64,000 nucleotides of DNA from Mariprofundus sp. EBB-1 (GTDB taxonomy: Bacteria > Pseudomonadota > Zetaproteobacteria > Mariprofundales > Mariprofundaceae). Both the position numbers and the translations under genes were made by a program. The stretch covers positions 1 through 64,000 of the forward strand of contig NZ_RCFQ01000007.1 in NCBI RefSeq assembly GCF_003665155.1. The letters are read 5' to 3'. Shown here piece by piece: positions 38,101 to 46,340 of this stretch (its first letter is position 1; every line of letters begins with the position of its first letter). The notes beneath the pieces are model-generated. The model had not been told where the DNA came from. It worked only from the letters and a program-made list of their open reading frames with translations, and made no database searches.

Positions 38101-39011
38101 ACCGGAGCAGGATTATTCGCTGCAAATGCGGCTTGTTCCCTCAGTTTGGTTTCATTGCGTCTGCTTTTCGATACATCACGAAAACTCCATACACGCCCGA
38201 CAATCTTTTCACCCAGCCGCTGCGGAATTGAATAACGTTCAAAAATCCGCCCATCTTTAAACAGCACTTCATCATAACTGGATGCATCGGGTGTGGCATA
38301 CAACGCCATGAGTTTTTCAACAAATGCATTTGGATGCACTAACTGCCCCAGCACATGGGCTATCGCACCCTGATCATCTCCCGCTTCCACAAGTGCTGAG
38401 GGTAAATTCCACATCTCTACAAATTTATTATTGTAACAGTTCCACTTGCCATCGCTACCGACATCCAGAATACCATCAGCTGTAGATTCCAGAGTAGCAC
38501 GCTGCAATGACAGGCTGGCATTCAACGCTTCTCGACTTTCATGCAACTGCGTGATGTCCCGGCTAATGCCGATCAGACCAAGCTGACTGCCATCATCAGC
38601 GTAATAAAGGGTTTTCAGCGTATCAAGCAACACCCTGCTACCATCGGGATAATCCACCCACTCTTCATTACGGCTGGTCTCACCTGAGGCCAACATCTCC
38701 CGGTCTTTCTGGCGAAAAAAATCAGCCACATCTTTGGCAAACAGATCTATATCTTTTTTTCCCACAATCTCATCTCTTGCAAGCCCAACGAACACTTCAA
38801 ATGCTCTGTTGCAACCAAGATAAACGCTTTCTTTATCCTTAAAAAAGATCAGATCCGGAATCGAATCAATTAATGCTTGTAGTAGTAAATGTTGTTGACC
38901 TCTATTCAAACTCTCACCCCCCCGCCCAAGATAACGTTCAAAAGGAATGCGATTATTGCGATTAAACCGTATGCATCCCTTCAAAGAAATTTCACTATGG
39001 AAGGATAGCAC
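35100..39011 (-). CDS. Giant multi-PAS/GAF hybrid histidine kinase
   Basis: Up to 1303 residues with no membrane helix. Six PAS domains and one GAF occur in order, at about 42-155, 170-285, 296-388, 400-512, 520-637, GAF 645-802 and PAS 808-922. The GAF contains a Cys cluster (DNCSCGAA). HisKA has His947 (GGIAHDFNN), HATPase_c has DNGVGIN and GKGTGLGLSMVYG, and the C-terminal receiver has Asp1231. The start is doubtful: GTG at 39011 has no ribosome site, whereas TTG at 38909 lies behind a G-rich stretch and still keeps the first PAS. Its stop overlaps the GlsB-like start by one base. Confidence 0.87.
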   Translation of the reverse strand: MLSFHSEISLKGCIRFNRNNRIPFERYLGRGGESLNRGQQHLLLQALIDSIPDLIFFKDKESVYLGCNRAFEVFVGLARDEIVGKKDIDLFAKDVADFFRQKDREMLASGETSRNEEWVDYPDGSRVLLDTLKTLYYADDGSQLGLIGISRDITQLHESREALNASLSLQRATLESTADGILDVGSDGKWNCYNNKFVEMWNLPSALVEAGDDQGAIAHVLGQLVHPNAFVEKLMALYATPDASSYDEVLFKDGRIFERYSIPQRLGEKIVGRVWSFRDVSKSRRNETKLREQAAFAANNPAPVIRVNEDGRVHDMNPAALTLFGSEFQGQAVQQVPGLGDLNLPRYIRNNQQVMRTGEVDGSVYQWTIKGVEELGVVYVYGSNITELKWMKEHIHNSSGDLKRILDCNPVATIVTRLVDGTLFYGNQATADMFGVPIADLIGQKTMSSFVNPDDRKQVMETLVEKGQVDQYELYLQKIDGTRFWVSTSLRLMAFDGEQCVIASFYDLSEIKAHDAAIQASEKRYRDLVEVLPDALVIHQAGHVVFANSEAAQMFGYDDVEVALGVDFRTHVHPDSLPLAMQRVEALMQGGVLNATAEQTLLRSNGEPFVAEVRSAVTSFNGAPAIVVSLRDVSERKHSEMMASLHHRVLESLTTKQPLVNSLNILAETCESMHVDLRISVMMKKGNKLFPKAYPSLSMEFRKVMDGMLIGADNCSCGAAAFYGKRVISESVRCDPLWDRYRAQVLPLHVNAAWSEPIIGADGKVLGTFAMLCSEERCPNAREIETIEEAAKLAALAIEYVRADAVVTKLTQSVEHAAEAIIISDPKNRIEYVNQAFTRITGYSADEVKGKSTVMLKADSQDEVFYKDMFRHMLNGKAWQKRIRCQRKNGEEYTAQVSVAGIRNRKGRLTQLTAVYEDLTHYEHLEEQLRQSQKMEAVGTLVGGIAHDFNNMLAGMTGQLYLLRKEVAALPSSLQRIEAIESQAFRAAEIIEQLLTFARKGRVAFKSLPLTTLVKETMKLHKVAVPENIELDIQLHQNDITVNGDAGMIQQILLNLISNARDAVELVRSPRISIVLNTQEKDDGTKAACLEVMDNGVGINEEMLGRICEPFFTTKEVGKGTGLGLSMVYGAVQSHGGSVSIKSQPGKGTTVQVLLPVLSTPAKLQRSQQPSVIAPGHAQTILLADDEDMLREVMVETLEQMGYRVLSASDGAQAWKLFEEHVGQIQLAILDVVMPHVGGAELSKRIRQVEPELPVIFYTGYDQESLLDGELHHKYCRVISKPVMIEELSLLIHEMIPSEQESE

Positions 39012-39385
39012 AATATTTAAAAAAGTCTGGTTTCAATTTTAATGAATTAAACTAAATCAGCGCAATAATTCAAACCATATCACAGGCCTTTTCCCGTATC
39101 CCCGACACCGCCAATCTGTAGCGTAATCGCATTATAAAGTTCACCATTTACTATCACTATTCTTATCGTTTAGTGCCCAGGATAAATTCTTACAGAAGGA
39201 TTTCAGTGCAAAACTTTAAACTTTTCAAGTTAATCACCCTGCTCCCATCAGAAGATTTCTTGCAATCACTCCATTAGTTCTTATGATGCGGCGCCACTGC
39301 ATGGGAAACTATGTAGAAAATACCTTGCTCCGGACGCGCTAAATCGTACCGGGGCGTACGTTAGTACACCTAGAGGAGCGCCGTT
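39012..39385. other. Divergent intergenic region upstream of rpsF
   Basis: This gap of 374 bp holds no gene. The right 60 bp forms the structured rpsF leader described separately; the rest is AT-rich and presumably carries the divergent promoters of the giant kinase and the ribosomal operon. Confidence 0.6.
39327..39379 (+). promoter_or_regulatory. Candidate structured leader of rpsF (possible S6:S18 autoregulatory RNA)
   Basis: GCTCC (39327-39331) can pair with GGAGC (39375-39379), which contains the rpsF ribosome site. Inside it a second hairpin pairs CTAA-(AT)-CGTAC (39339-39349) with GTACG-TTAG (39356-39364) over the loop CGGGGC. A ribosome-site-sequestering leader in front of rpsF fits the known S6:S18-binding leader class, but I could not match its full consensus, so the regulatory role is inferred. 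Confidence 0.42.
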
Positions 39386-39886
39386 TTGTATTACGAAACT
39401 ATTTTTATCGTTAATCCTGATATCTCTCAGGAAAACACCGAAGCACTTACCGATGATCTCATCGCTAAAGTCGAAAAAGTCGGTGGCCGCATTGTTAAAC
39501 GCGAAAATTGGGGTTCACGTCCGTTGGCATATTCTATTGCTAACCGTAAACGTGGTAACTACATTCTTCTCGTTACTGATGGCAGTGCTGAAGCCCTTAA
39601 AACATTGGAACATGCAATCAGCCTTGAAGAACGCATCATCCGTTGCCTGACCACCAAACTTACTGAACTTTCTGACAAAGCATCTCCATTGCTACGTCGC
39701 GCTCAAGCATCAGCTCAAGCCGCTGCTAAGCGTGAAGAAGCTGCTGCTGAAGAAAAAGAAAGTGAAGCATCCGCTGCTGCAGAAACAGCTACTGTAGAAA
39801 CTGCTGCTGAAGAAGCACCTGCAGTTGAAGAAGCTGCAGCTGAAGCAACAACGGAAAAGGCTGATGGAGCAGAAGCAAGCGCCTGA
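39386..39886 (+). CDS. rpsF: 30S ribosomal protein S6, with long acidic Ala/Glu tail
   Basis: S6 binds the 30S platform together with S18. The core (residues 1-100) is canonical: MYYETIFIVNPD, NWGSRPLAYSIANRKRGNY, EERIIRCLTTKL. The remaining 65 residues are a low-complexity Ala/Glu tail, making the protein 166 residues against about 95-135 normally. Acidic S6 tails are known from E. coli, where RimK adds glutamates. The start is TTG at 39386 with GAGGAG 7 nt upstream. The 3' end overlaps priB. Confidence 0.96.
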   Translation: MYYETIFIVNPDISQENTEALTDDLIAKVEKVGGRIVKRENWGSRPLAYSIANRKRGNYILLVTDGSAEALKTLEHAISLEERIIRCLTTKLTELSDKASPLLRRAQASAQAAAKREEAAAEEKESEASAAAETATVETAAEEAPAVEEAAAEATTEKADGAEASA

Positions 39887-40196
39887 TTTTAACCGTGTCC
39901 GCGTTGCGGGCCGGCTTGAAAACATGTGCCAACGCTGGACACCTGATGGTTCTCTAGCACTGACCGCTGACCTGTTTACTACGCGCCCCAAGCTGGGACC
40001 AGCTCGTGACGAAGTACAAGAGGAACAGCCAATGCCACTGCGTAGTAATGGCGATATTGCTCAAACGCTGTTGGCCTTAGAAGGTCAAAACGTGATGATC
40101 GATGGTTGCTTACGCAGACGATTTTATAGCAAGGACAACAACCCTTGCTGGGGACAGGTAGAAATCTGGGTAGATGCATGCAGGGTTTTAACGTAA
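39864..40196 (+). CDS. priB: Primosomal replication protein PriB-like (SSB fold)
   Basis: A 110-residue OB-fold protein positioned between rpsF and rpsR, exactly where priB lies in many Gamma- and Betaproteobacteria. The N-terminal [13 protein letters not shown] and C-terminal [10 protein letters not shown] strands fit a small SSB/PriB barrel, which binds single-stranded DNA and helps PriA restart replication. ATG at 39864 (GGAAAAGG upstream) is used, overlapping rpsF by 23 nt. Confidence 0.8.
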   Translation: MEQKQAPDFNRVRVAGRLENMCQRWTPDGSLALTADLFTTRPKLGPARDEVQEEQPMPLRSNGDIAQTLLALEGQNVMIDGCLRRRFYSKDNNPCWGQVEIWVDACRVLT

Positions 40197-40248
40197 CCCG
40201 CTCTCACCACAGATGAATGCCTCAAACAGAGAGATTAAGGAGTTAGAT

Positions 40249-40611
40249 ATGACTGAAGAAGTAAAAAAAGCTGCACCAGCTGCGACGACTGACCGTCCAC
40301 AGAGTGCTCGTCCACAAGGTGATCGTCCTCAGGGCGACCGCCCACAACGCCCACAGCGCCCACAGCGTAGCGGTGGTGCTGGCGGCCGTTTTCAGCGCCG
40401 TCGTAAATTTTGTAAATTTTGTGCAGACACAACCATCCTTATTGATCACAAAGACCCGGACATGCTGCGCGGTTTCATCACCGAGCGTTACAAGATCCTG
40501 CCTTCACGCGTGACTGGCACTTGTGCAAAACACCAGCGTTTCCTGACTACTGCGATTAAGCGTGCACGCGTACTGGCACTGGTTCCATTCACCCCACTGC
40601 ATCACGATTGA
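40249..40611 (+). CDS. rpsR: 30S ribosomal protein S18 with RPQ-repeat N-terminal extension
   Basis: About 120 residues, where S18 is usually about 75. ATG at 40249 with AGGAG 6 nt upstream is chosen. Residues about 15-40 are a low-complexity Arg/Pro/Gln/Asp stretch (repeated RPQGD and RPQ). The core is a Cys-bearing S18: FCKFCADT and later TGTCAKHQ, the possible zinc-binding form, followed by [15 protein letters not shown]18 pairs with S6 on the platform. Confidence 0.96.
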   Translation: MTEEVKKAAPAATTDRPQSARPQGDRPQGDRPQRPQRPQRSGGAGGRFQRRRKFCKFCADTTILIDHKDPDMLRGFITERYKILPSRVTGTCAKHQRFLTTAIKRARVLALVPFTPLHHD

Positions 40612-40651
40612 TTCAGCAAGGGTCTACGTTACACACTGAGCTGACAGGATC

Positions 40652-41683
40652 ATGATTCAACAGCAGTCACCTGCCCCACAACCCATGCCTAAGATGGTCG
40701 CTTTTGTACTGACGCATCGTTTACCATGTGCAGTTTTAATGCTGGTAATGTTGATGAGTGTTGTGTGGCTGCCATTGTTCTCACAGGGGCTTGCGCCCTT
40801 CCTGTTATTGGTTGCCACCATGATCGGACTGACGATTCATATGTTTGTTCCTGCCGTGGTAGCCCTGGTGACATTTGGCGGCGGATTAATATTTGCCAGC
40901 CATGTCAGTGCCATCACAGCCATTGCAGTCATGCTGATCACAGGCTTTGCCTTTGTGCCCGGACTGATTGTATTTGTAGCCTACGGTTTGTTACCCATGG
41001 TTGGCGCTCTGTTCATGATGCGTCCGAATGGTGTCAAACAGAGTGCTGAGTGGTTAGCACTTGGCTTGGGTTGCATGAGCTTCATTGCACTTGCTATCGC
41101 AGCCATGATGCATGATGTTGGCATGAAGGAATGGGTAAATCAGTTGCTTGCACCAATGTTTGAAGGTGTAGAGCAACAGATTACGGCAAATGGGCAGATA
41201 GTTGCCGGTGATCATGAGGCGGCTCAAATGCTTGAGCAAGGTCGTGAAATGATGGTAGCTATACTACCTGGTTTGATGGCTTTCGGCATTTGGCTAACCT
41301 GGTGGAGTAATCTTGTATTTGCACGGCATTTTGCCAGCAAATACGGTTTTTATCAGGGTGATACGGCAACGTTATTAACGTTGCGATTTGGTAAGCCAAT
41401 CGCTTATGTGTTTTTGGTTTTACTGCTGTTGATGAACTTCACTGGCGCTGGCGATTTGCAATATATTGCCAGTAACGCGGCCATCCTTACCGGTGGTATG
41501 TTAGCGATGCAGGGTGTTGCAGTTGGACATAGCTGGTTGAAAGCAAAGGGTATGATGCTTTCAATCGCCATGATGTATTTGATGTTACTAATCTGGTCGG
41601 TCATGATCATCCCCTTTGTGATCATTGGCCTACTGGATATTTGGTTTGATTATCGCCGGAAAATCCCGGTAGTTGGAGGATAA
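40652..41683 (+). CDS. DUF2232 (YybS-like) membrane protein
   Basis: A 343-residue polytopic membrane protein with about eight helices, matching DUF2232/YybS-type proteins that often sit in the rpsF-rplI region. After an N-terminal Pro/Gln segment come several helices, a hydrophilic loop (about 170-205) and the segment MAFGIWLTWWSNLVFARHF typical of the family. Its function is unknown. The rplI ribosome site lies inside its last codons, with one base between its stop and the rplI ATG, so it is coupled to rplI. Confidence 0.8.
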   Translation: MIQQQSPAPQPMPKMVAFVLTHRLPCAVLMLVMLMSVVWLPLFSQGLAPFLLLVATMIGLTIHMFVPAVVALVTFGGGLIFASHVSAITAIAVMLITGFAFVPGLIVFVAYGLLPMVGALFMMRPNGVKQSAEWLALGLGCMSFIALAIAAMMHDVGMKEWVNQLLAPMFEGVEQQITANGQIVAGDHEAAQMLEQGREMMVAILPGLMAFGIWLTWWSNLVFARHFASKYGFYQGDTATLLTLRFGKPIAYVFLVLLLLMNFTGAGDLQYIASNAAILTGGMLAMQGVAVGHSWLKAKGMMLSIAMMYLMLLIWSVMIIPFVIIGLLDIWFDYRRKIPVVGG

Positions 41684-41684
41684 A

Positions 41685-42134
41685 ATGCAATTAATTCTTT
41701 TGGAACGTGTTGAAGGTTTGGGAAATGTTGGTGATGAAGTCAACGTTCGCGCTGGTTATGGTCGCAACTTTTTGCTACCACAGGGTAAAGCAAGTGTGGC
41801 TGATGCTGGCAACCGCAAGACCTTTGAACGTCGTCGCGCTCAGCTTGAAGCAAAACAGGCTACAGTACTGGAAACTGCCAAGGCTGAAGCAGCTAAGCTT
41901 TCTGAACTCACGCTGGAAGTTGTTCGCGCCACTTCAGATGGTACACATCTGTATGGTTCTGTGACCACACACGAACTGGCTGAGCTCATGAACGAAAATG
42001 GCCAGAGCATTGAGCGTCGTAACATTCTGCTTGATGAGCAGATCAAAACCGTTGGCGATCATAGCTTCCGTGTACGTCTGCATCCTGATGTTACTGCTGA
42101 AATCAGCATCAAGGTTGAATCAGAAAAACACTGA
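41685..42134 (+). CDS. rplI: 50S ribosomal protein L9
   Basis: A 149-residue L9: the N-terminal 23S rRNA-binding domain (MQLILLERVEGLGNVGDEV, GYGRNFLLPQGKA), a long connecting helix and a C-terminal domain (TSDGTHLYGSVTTHEL; IKTVGDHSFRVRLHPDV). ATG at 41685 with GGAGG 5 nt upstream is used; an in-frame TTG at 41673 is inside the preceding gene. Confidence 0.97.
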   Translation: MQLILLERVEGLGNVGDEVNVRAGYGRNFLLPQGKASVADAGNRKTFERRRAQLEAKQATVLETAKAEAAKLSELTLEVVRATSDGTHLYGSVTTHELAELMNENGQSIERRNILLDEQIKTVGDHSFRVRLHPDVTAEISIKVESEKH

Positions 42135-42151
42135 TCGCTGAATAGATCGCA

Positions 42152-43540
42152 TTGAGTCAACTGATTCCCCTCCGTACTGATACGCTCAGAGAGCGTATCC
42201 CGCCCCACGCACACGATGCAGAGCGGGCGGTACTGGGGGGAATCATGCTTGACCCTGAAGCACTGGAGCGTCTGGAAGGCACACTGCAACCTGAACACTT
42301 CTATGTTGAAGCCAATGCACGCATCTTTTTTGTCATTCTTGAACTCAATGGCAAAGGTCAACCTGTTGATGCGCTAACGATTAAAGATCATCTCGAACGT
42401 CGTGATGAGCTTGCTTCCTGTGGTGGTGAAGCCTATCTGGCTGAACTGGTTACGGCTGTTCCTACATCGGCAAATGTTAAACACTACGCCAGCATTATTC
42501 GCGAACGCTTTGTGTTGCGCGAACTGCTCTCTGTCTGCAGCACTGTATCTCAGGATGTATATCAGGAGAGCGCGCGCGAAGTAAACGAACATCTCGATAC
42601 GGCCGAGAAGAATATTCTCGCAATCGCGGAATCATTCAATCGATCACGCCCCTCATTTGCCAAAATGAGTGATCTGATGCTCGAAACATATAAGGAATTG
42701 GAAGACCGCTACGCCCAGAAAAAGGTTGTTACCGGCATCCCCACCGGATTTACAGATCTCGATATCCAAACTGCTGGTATGCAGCGCGGTGATCTGATCA
42801 TTGTCGCGGGTCGTCCAAGTATGGGTAAAACCGCCTTCTCCATGAATCTGGCTCAAAATGCAGCCATGCGTGGTGACGATGACAACAGCGGCGTAGTCGG
42901 CGTATTTTCTCTGGAAATGTCGAGTCAACAGATTGCCATGCGTATGCTGGCCTGTGAGGCACGCGTGGATATGTCCAACCTGCGTACCGGCCGTTTCTCT
43001 GCTGAAGACTGGCGCAAACTGGCTGCGGCCAGTGGCTCTTTGGCAGAATCCAATATTTTCATTGATGATACACCAGCTATTTCTGTGATGGAACTGCGTT
43101 CCAAGTGTCGTCGTTTGAAACGTGAAAACAAAGGCCTTGATATGGTGCTCATCGATTATATCCAGCTGATGTCCGGGCGCAGTAATTCAGAGAACAGAGC
43201 GCAGGAAGTCTCTGAGATCAGCCGTTCACTCAAAGGCCTGGCAAAAGAGTTAAGTGTGCCTGTTATTGCCCTCTCCCAGCTCAACCGTTCACTCGAGCAA
43301 CGTGCCGACAAACGTCCGGTGATGTCTGATCTACGTGAATCCGGTGCAATCGAGCAGGATGCCGATGTGATCATGTTTATCTATCGTGATGAAGTGTATA
43401 ACAAAAAACCTGAAAACGAAGGTTTGGCAGAGATCATTATTGCCAAACAACGTAACGGCCCGATTGGTGATGTGAAACTAACCTTTGTGCATAAATTCAC
43501 GCGCTTTGAAAATCATGCCTCTGCGAGTTTCGACGACTAG
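42152..43540 (+). CDS. dnaB: Replicative DNA helicase DnaB
   Basis: Hexameric 5'-3' helicase that unwinds the fork ahead of DNA polymerase III. 462 residues. The N-terminal collar domain (PPHAHDAERAVLGGIMLD onward) is followed by a RecA-like domain with Walker A (GRPSMGKTAFS), Walker B region (LDMVLIDYIQLM), SQLNRSLEQRADKRP and ESGAIEQDADVI. The start TTG at 42152 fits the family N terminus but lacks a strong ribosome site. Closes the rpsF-dnaB cluster. Confidence 0.97.
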   Translation: MSQLIPLRTDTLRERIPPHAHDAERAVLGGIMLDPEALERLEGTLQPEHFYVEANARIFFVILELNGKGQPVDALTIKDHLERRDELASCGGEAYLAELVTAVPTSANVKHYASIIRERFVLRELLSVCSTVSQDVYQESAREVNEHLDTAEKNILAIAESFNRSRPSFAKMSDLMLETYKELEDRYAQKKVVTGIPTGFTDLDIQTAGMQRGDLIIVAGRPSMGKTAFSMNLAQNAAMRGDDDNSGVVGVFSLEMSSQQIAMRMLACEARVDMSNLRTGRFSAEDWRKLAAASGSLAESNIFIDDTPAISVMELRSKCRRLKRENKGLDMVLIDYIQLMSGRSNSENRAQEVSEISRSLKGLAKELSVPVIALSQLNRSLEQRADKRPVMSDLRESGAIEQDADVIMFIYRDEVYNKKPENEGLAEIIIAKQRNGPIGDVKLTFVHKFTRFENHASASFDD

Positions 43541-43633
43541 TCTTCCCCCTCTGTCTGTGCCCGGATAAACGTACACACATCAACAACAAACCACTCATCA
43601 TCTGGCATCTTGGATACGATGCCGGGAGGAATT

Positions 43634-44254
43634 ATGCTCACTGCCAACATGCAATTACCGATGTCGATTCACCTGCTTGATCTATTCGGTACTGCCGTAT
43701 TTGCACTGACCGGTGCGCTGCGCGCATTGACCAAAAAACTGGATCTCATGGGCGCGGTAGTGCTGGCCATCGTCACAGCTCTCGGTGGTGGCATGATGCG
43801 CGACGCACTACTTGGTCGCCACCCGCCGGCTGCCTTTGTGGATGAAGTATATCTTCTGATTGCCATTTTCACCGGCATCGCAGCTTTTTTCTGGGGCCGT
43901 CAGATTCGTGAACAGGAATCCTGGTTAATCATCTTTGATGCTATTGGACTCGGTGTCTTTACCTTGGTCGGTGCATGGATTGCTGATCAGGCCGGACTCG
44001 GTGTTACCGGCATCATTTTCATTGCCATGCTGACCGCAACCGGTGGCGGTGTATTGCGTGCCATGTTGGTGGCAGAAATCCCCTTTATGCTTAAAAAAGA
44101 AATTTATGCCTCTGCCAGTCTTATCGGCGCAGCTTCCTTTCTGCTGTTTGATTACTTGAACTTTTCTATTGGTCTCATCATTTGGGCTGTTGTGCTGATC
44201 ACTATCGGTATCAGACTGATCTCCTGGCGCTATAACTACAATCTGCCAAAATAA
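43634..44254 (+). CDS. TRIC/UPF0126 family membrane protein
   Basis: A 206-residue protein with about seven helices made of two similar halves. Conserved Gly-rich motifs are DLFGTAVFALTGAL, VTALGGGMMRDALLGRHPPAAF and the second-half match ATGGGVLRAMLVAEIPF. Members form cation channels or glycine transporters (YicG-type). ATG at 43634 is used because GGGAGG lies 4 nt upstream; an ATG at 43610 lacks a site. It overlaps the next gene by one base (TAATG). Confidence 0.87.
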   Translation: MLTANMQLPMSIHLLDLFGTAVFALTGALRALTKKLDLMGAVVLAIVTALGGGMMRDALLGRHPPAAFVDEVYLLIAIFTGIAAFFWGRQIREQESWLIIFDAIGLGVFTLVGAWIADQAGLGVTGIIFIAMLTATGGGVLRAMLVAEIPFMLKKEIYASASLIGAASFLLFDYLNFSIGLIIWAVVLITIGIRLISWRYNYNLPK

Positions 44255-44868
44255 TGGATACCGAACAACGCCAGGCAATGGTTGAACGCCATCGCCAAAG
44301 CCTGATGCATTATGGTTATGGCCCTGAAACACTGTTCTGGAGTACACGCGGCATTCAAAAACAGCGCTTTAAAGTGCTATCAGAGATCGGCATTCAAAAT
44401 GGTGATTCCCTGCTCGATGTTGGTTGTGGTTTTGCTGATCTGCAAAGCTGGTTGAATGGTCAGGCCATTCACGTGAACTATACTGGCATTGATCTTTCGC
44501 CCGATATTCTCGACACAGCCAAAACCATGAACCCTCAATTAAAATTGCAATGCGGTGAACTATTCGATTTCAACTGGCCGCAAAAATCCTTTGATTGGCT
44601 TATCTTATCCGGCACGCTGAACTGGAACCTTCACGATGATGGTCATTACGCCAAACGCATGATCCAGCACATGTTTGAACTATGCAGCCAGGGCGTGGCA
44701 TTCAATATGCTCAATGCACAATATTGTGACCACGCACTACTTGGAGAGATGGTTGCTTTTGATCCGGAACACATGCTTGACTGGTGCAGATCTATCACAC
44801 CGCAGAGCCAGTTGCGCACAGATTATCTGGCCAATGACTTCACAATTTATATGCATCGAATGTGTTAA
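44254..44868 (+). CDS. Class I SAM-dependent methyltransferase
   Basis: A 204-residue small methyltransferase. SAM motif I is LLDVGCGFADLQ (about 51-62), with an acidic residue at the end of strand 2 (GIDLSPDIL) and a motif IV-like FDWLILSGTLNW. The substrate is unknown. It is translationally coupled to the TRIC-family gene by a one-base overlap. Confidence 0.8.
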   Translation: MDTEQRQAMVERHRQSLMHYGYGPETLFWSTRGIQKQRFKVLSEIGIQNGDSLLDVGCGFADLQSWLNGQAIHVNYTGIDLSPDILDTAKTMNPQLKLQCGELFDFNWPQKSFDWLILSGTLNWNLHDDGHYAKRMIQHMFELCSQGVAFNMLNAQYCDHALLGEMVAFDPEHMLDWCRSITPQSQLRTDYLANDFTIYMHRMC

Positions 44869-45282
44869 TTCAACTCTAAACGCATTTCTTTCACCATCTG
44901 CAGCATCCCGCAAGTCTGATGCAATGATGTAATAGAGCTACTTTATTATCCATCTGATATGCTGTGTTCTCGACTATTCACTTTCCTCTTTCACTGTTCT
45001 GTTCTTTGCGTATGGTTTCCGGCAGGGGAATTGATGCAATAACCACGGCTTACGGTTATTTCATGCATACAGAGAGGAGTCTGCCGGACTTAGGGTGATC
45101 GTAGCGAGCGAGCGGGAGAGCGAGTCAAAAATAGCATGATTTTGAAGAGCATAGTGTTAACTATGTGGCGATAAATCAGGATGTTTTGGGCCGCTATCTC
45201 TGCCGCGCAGTAGATCTCTTATAAGTCCGACAGACTCCTAGATAGATGAGGGGATTCCTACAAATATACAACGTGGTTTTTC
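44869..45282. other. Intergenic region containing a MITE-like element
   Basis: This 414-bp gap holds the 165-bp inverted-repeat element at 45075-45239. To its left lies a 7-bp hairpin AATAACC/GGTTATT near 45038-45060. No gene was seen. Confidence 0.6.
45075..45239. mobile_element. MITE-like element with 18-bp terminal inverted repeats
   Basis: Left end 45075-45092 and right end 45222-45239 are reverse complements at 17 of 18 positions (AGGAGTCTG-type ends). The 165-bp body has no open frame of note. A second copy of one end, including 16 subterminal bases, is at window positions 1-54. Small size and repeated ends with no transposase fit a non-autonomous transposon. No target-site duplication was clear. 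Confidence 0.65.
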
Positions 45283-46254
45283 ATGGACAAAAAAGATAAC
45301 AACGAACCAATCACTGAAGAAGATTACGATCTTTTTTACGGCTTTGTAGATTCGGTTTTTGAAGAGAAGAAACAATTCGAAGGTGACAATCAAAAAACCT
45401 CCGCAGCTCTCACGAATTCTGAGTGGGTATCGGAACCCTTTGAAGAGTTTATTGTCGGCATGCCACAGCAGGATGGCGGAAAATACTATTCACTCAACAT
45501 CATCTCCCCTGATTTAGATCCCTCACCAGTTAGCGAGATCCACCCCAACCACTACGGCACCATCAGTGGTATGATAATAAGCACCACGATCTGCATCGCA
45601 GTGGTGTTCTCTCTTTATTTTTTCACTACTCCAGATCGGACTCCAACAGAAGATATGGCCAAGCTTCACAACATTGAAAACAAACTGAATGCCATAGAAT
45701 CAAATATGGCTGCAGCAGAACGTATAGACATACAAATACAAGCGATGACTTCGAAACTAAATAAACTCAACACGCTCATTGCATCATCCCAACAACAACG
45801 TTCAGCGGCTCCAGTTCAGGCAGCGCCAAAAGTGTCCATGCCAAGCGCAACAATACCGAAAGCAGTAGTGTCAGCCCCGGCGATTCAAAAGGTAGCCGCT
45901 TCAGCCCCGGTAACGCGAAAAAAAGCAGTGTCAGCAGCAATAATTCCAAAAGGAGTAGATACAATTGCAGCCGCCCCGAAAACGGCCGTGAAGGTCAGCC
46001 ATAGCCTTGACAGCACATTCCCCGGATGGGTTATTAACCTGGCTTCAGTTCGCGGAACTGAAGGCGTTGATCAGCTGCTTTCCCGGGTCAAAGGACTCGG
46101 TATCCCGGCAGAACCATTCACTACCTATATAGAGGGGAAAGAGTGGACGCGAATCCGAGTGACTGGTTTTAGTAATAAAGCGATTGCATTACAAGCCATG
46201 CAAGAATTACCGAAACTTAACGTTTTCTCACACAGTTGGGTGGGGCCCCTTTAA
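45283..46254 (+). CDS. SPOR-domain membrane protein
   Basis: A 323-residue bitopic protein. An acidic cytoplasmic N terminus (about 100 residues) is followed by one membrane helix (about 100-117), a short coiled coil (about 125-165) and a periplasmic linker with degenerate VSAPAIxK/ASAPVTxK repeats (about 175-240). The C terminus is a SPOR domain (about 245-323, ending FSHSWVGPL), which binds denuded septal glycan. It may act at the division site. Confidence 0.78.
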   Translation: MDKKDNNEPITEEDYDLFYGFVDSVFEEKKQFEGDNQKTSAALTNSEWVSEPFEEFIVGMPQQDGGKYYSLNIISPDLDPSPVSEIHPNHYGTISGMIISTTICIAVVFSLYFFTTPDRTPTEDMAKLHNIENKLNAIESNMAAAERIDIQIQAMTSKLNKLNTLIASSQQQRSAAPVQAAPKVSMPSATIPKAVVSAPAIQKVAASAPVTRKKAVSAAIIPKGVDTIAAAPKTAVKVSHSLDSTFPGWVINLASVRGTEGVDQLLSRVKGLGIPAEPFTTYIEGKEWTRIRVTGFSNKAIALQAMQELPKLNVFSHSWVGPL

Positions 46255-46340
46255 CTACGATGGAATATATTTAATGATACGCGTCAATTGATGCGGAAGT
46301 CTCAACAGTCATCAATCAAGGCACCAGAACAGATAAAGCA

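Noticed and set aside
45000..45300. CRISPR array
   Set aside because: The repeats here are a single inverted pair, not regularly spaced direct repeats. No cas genes were found in the window.
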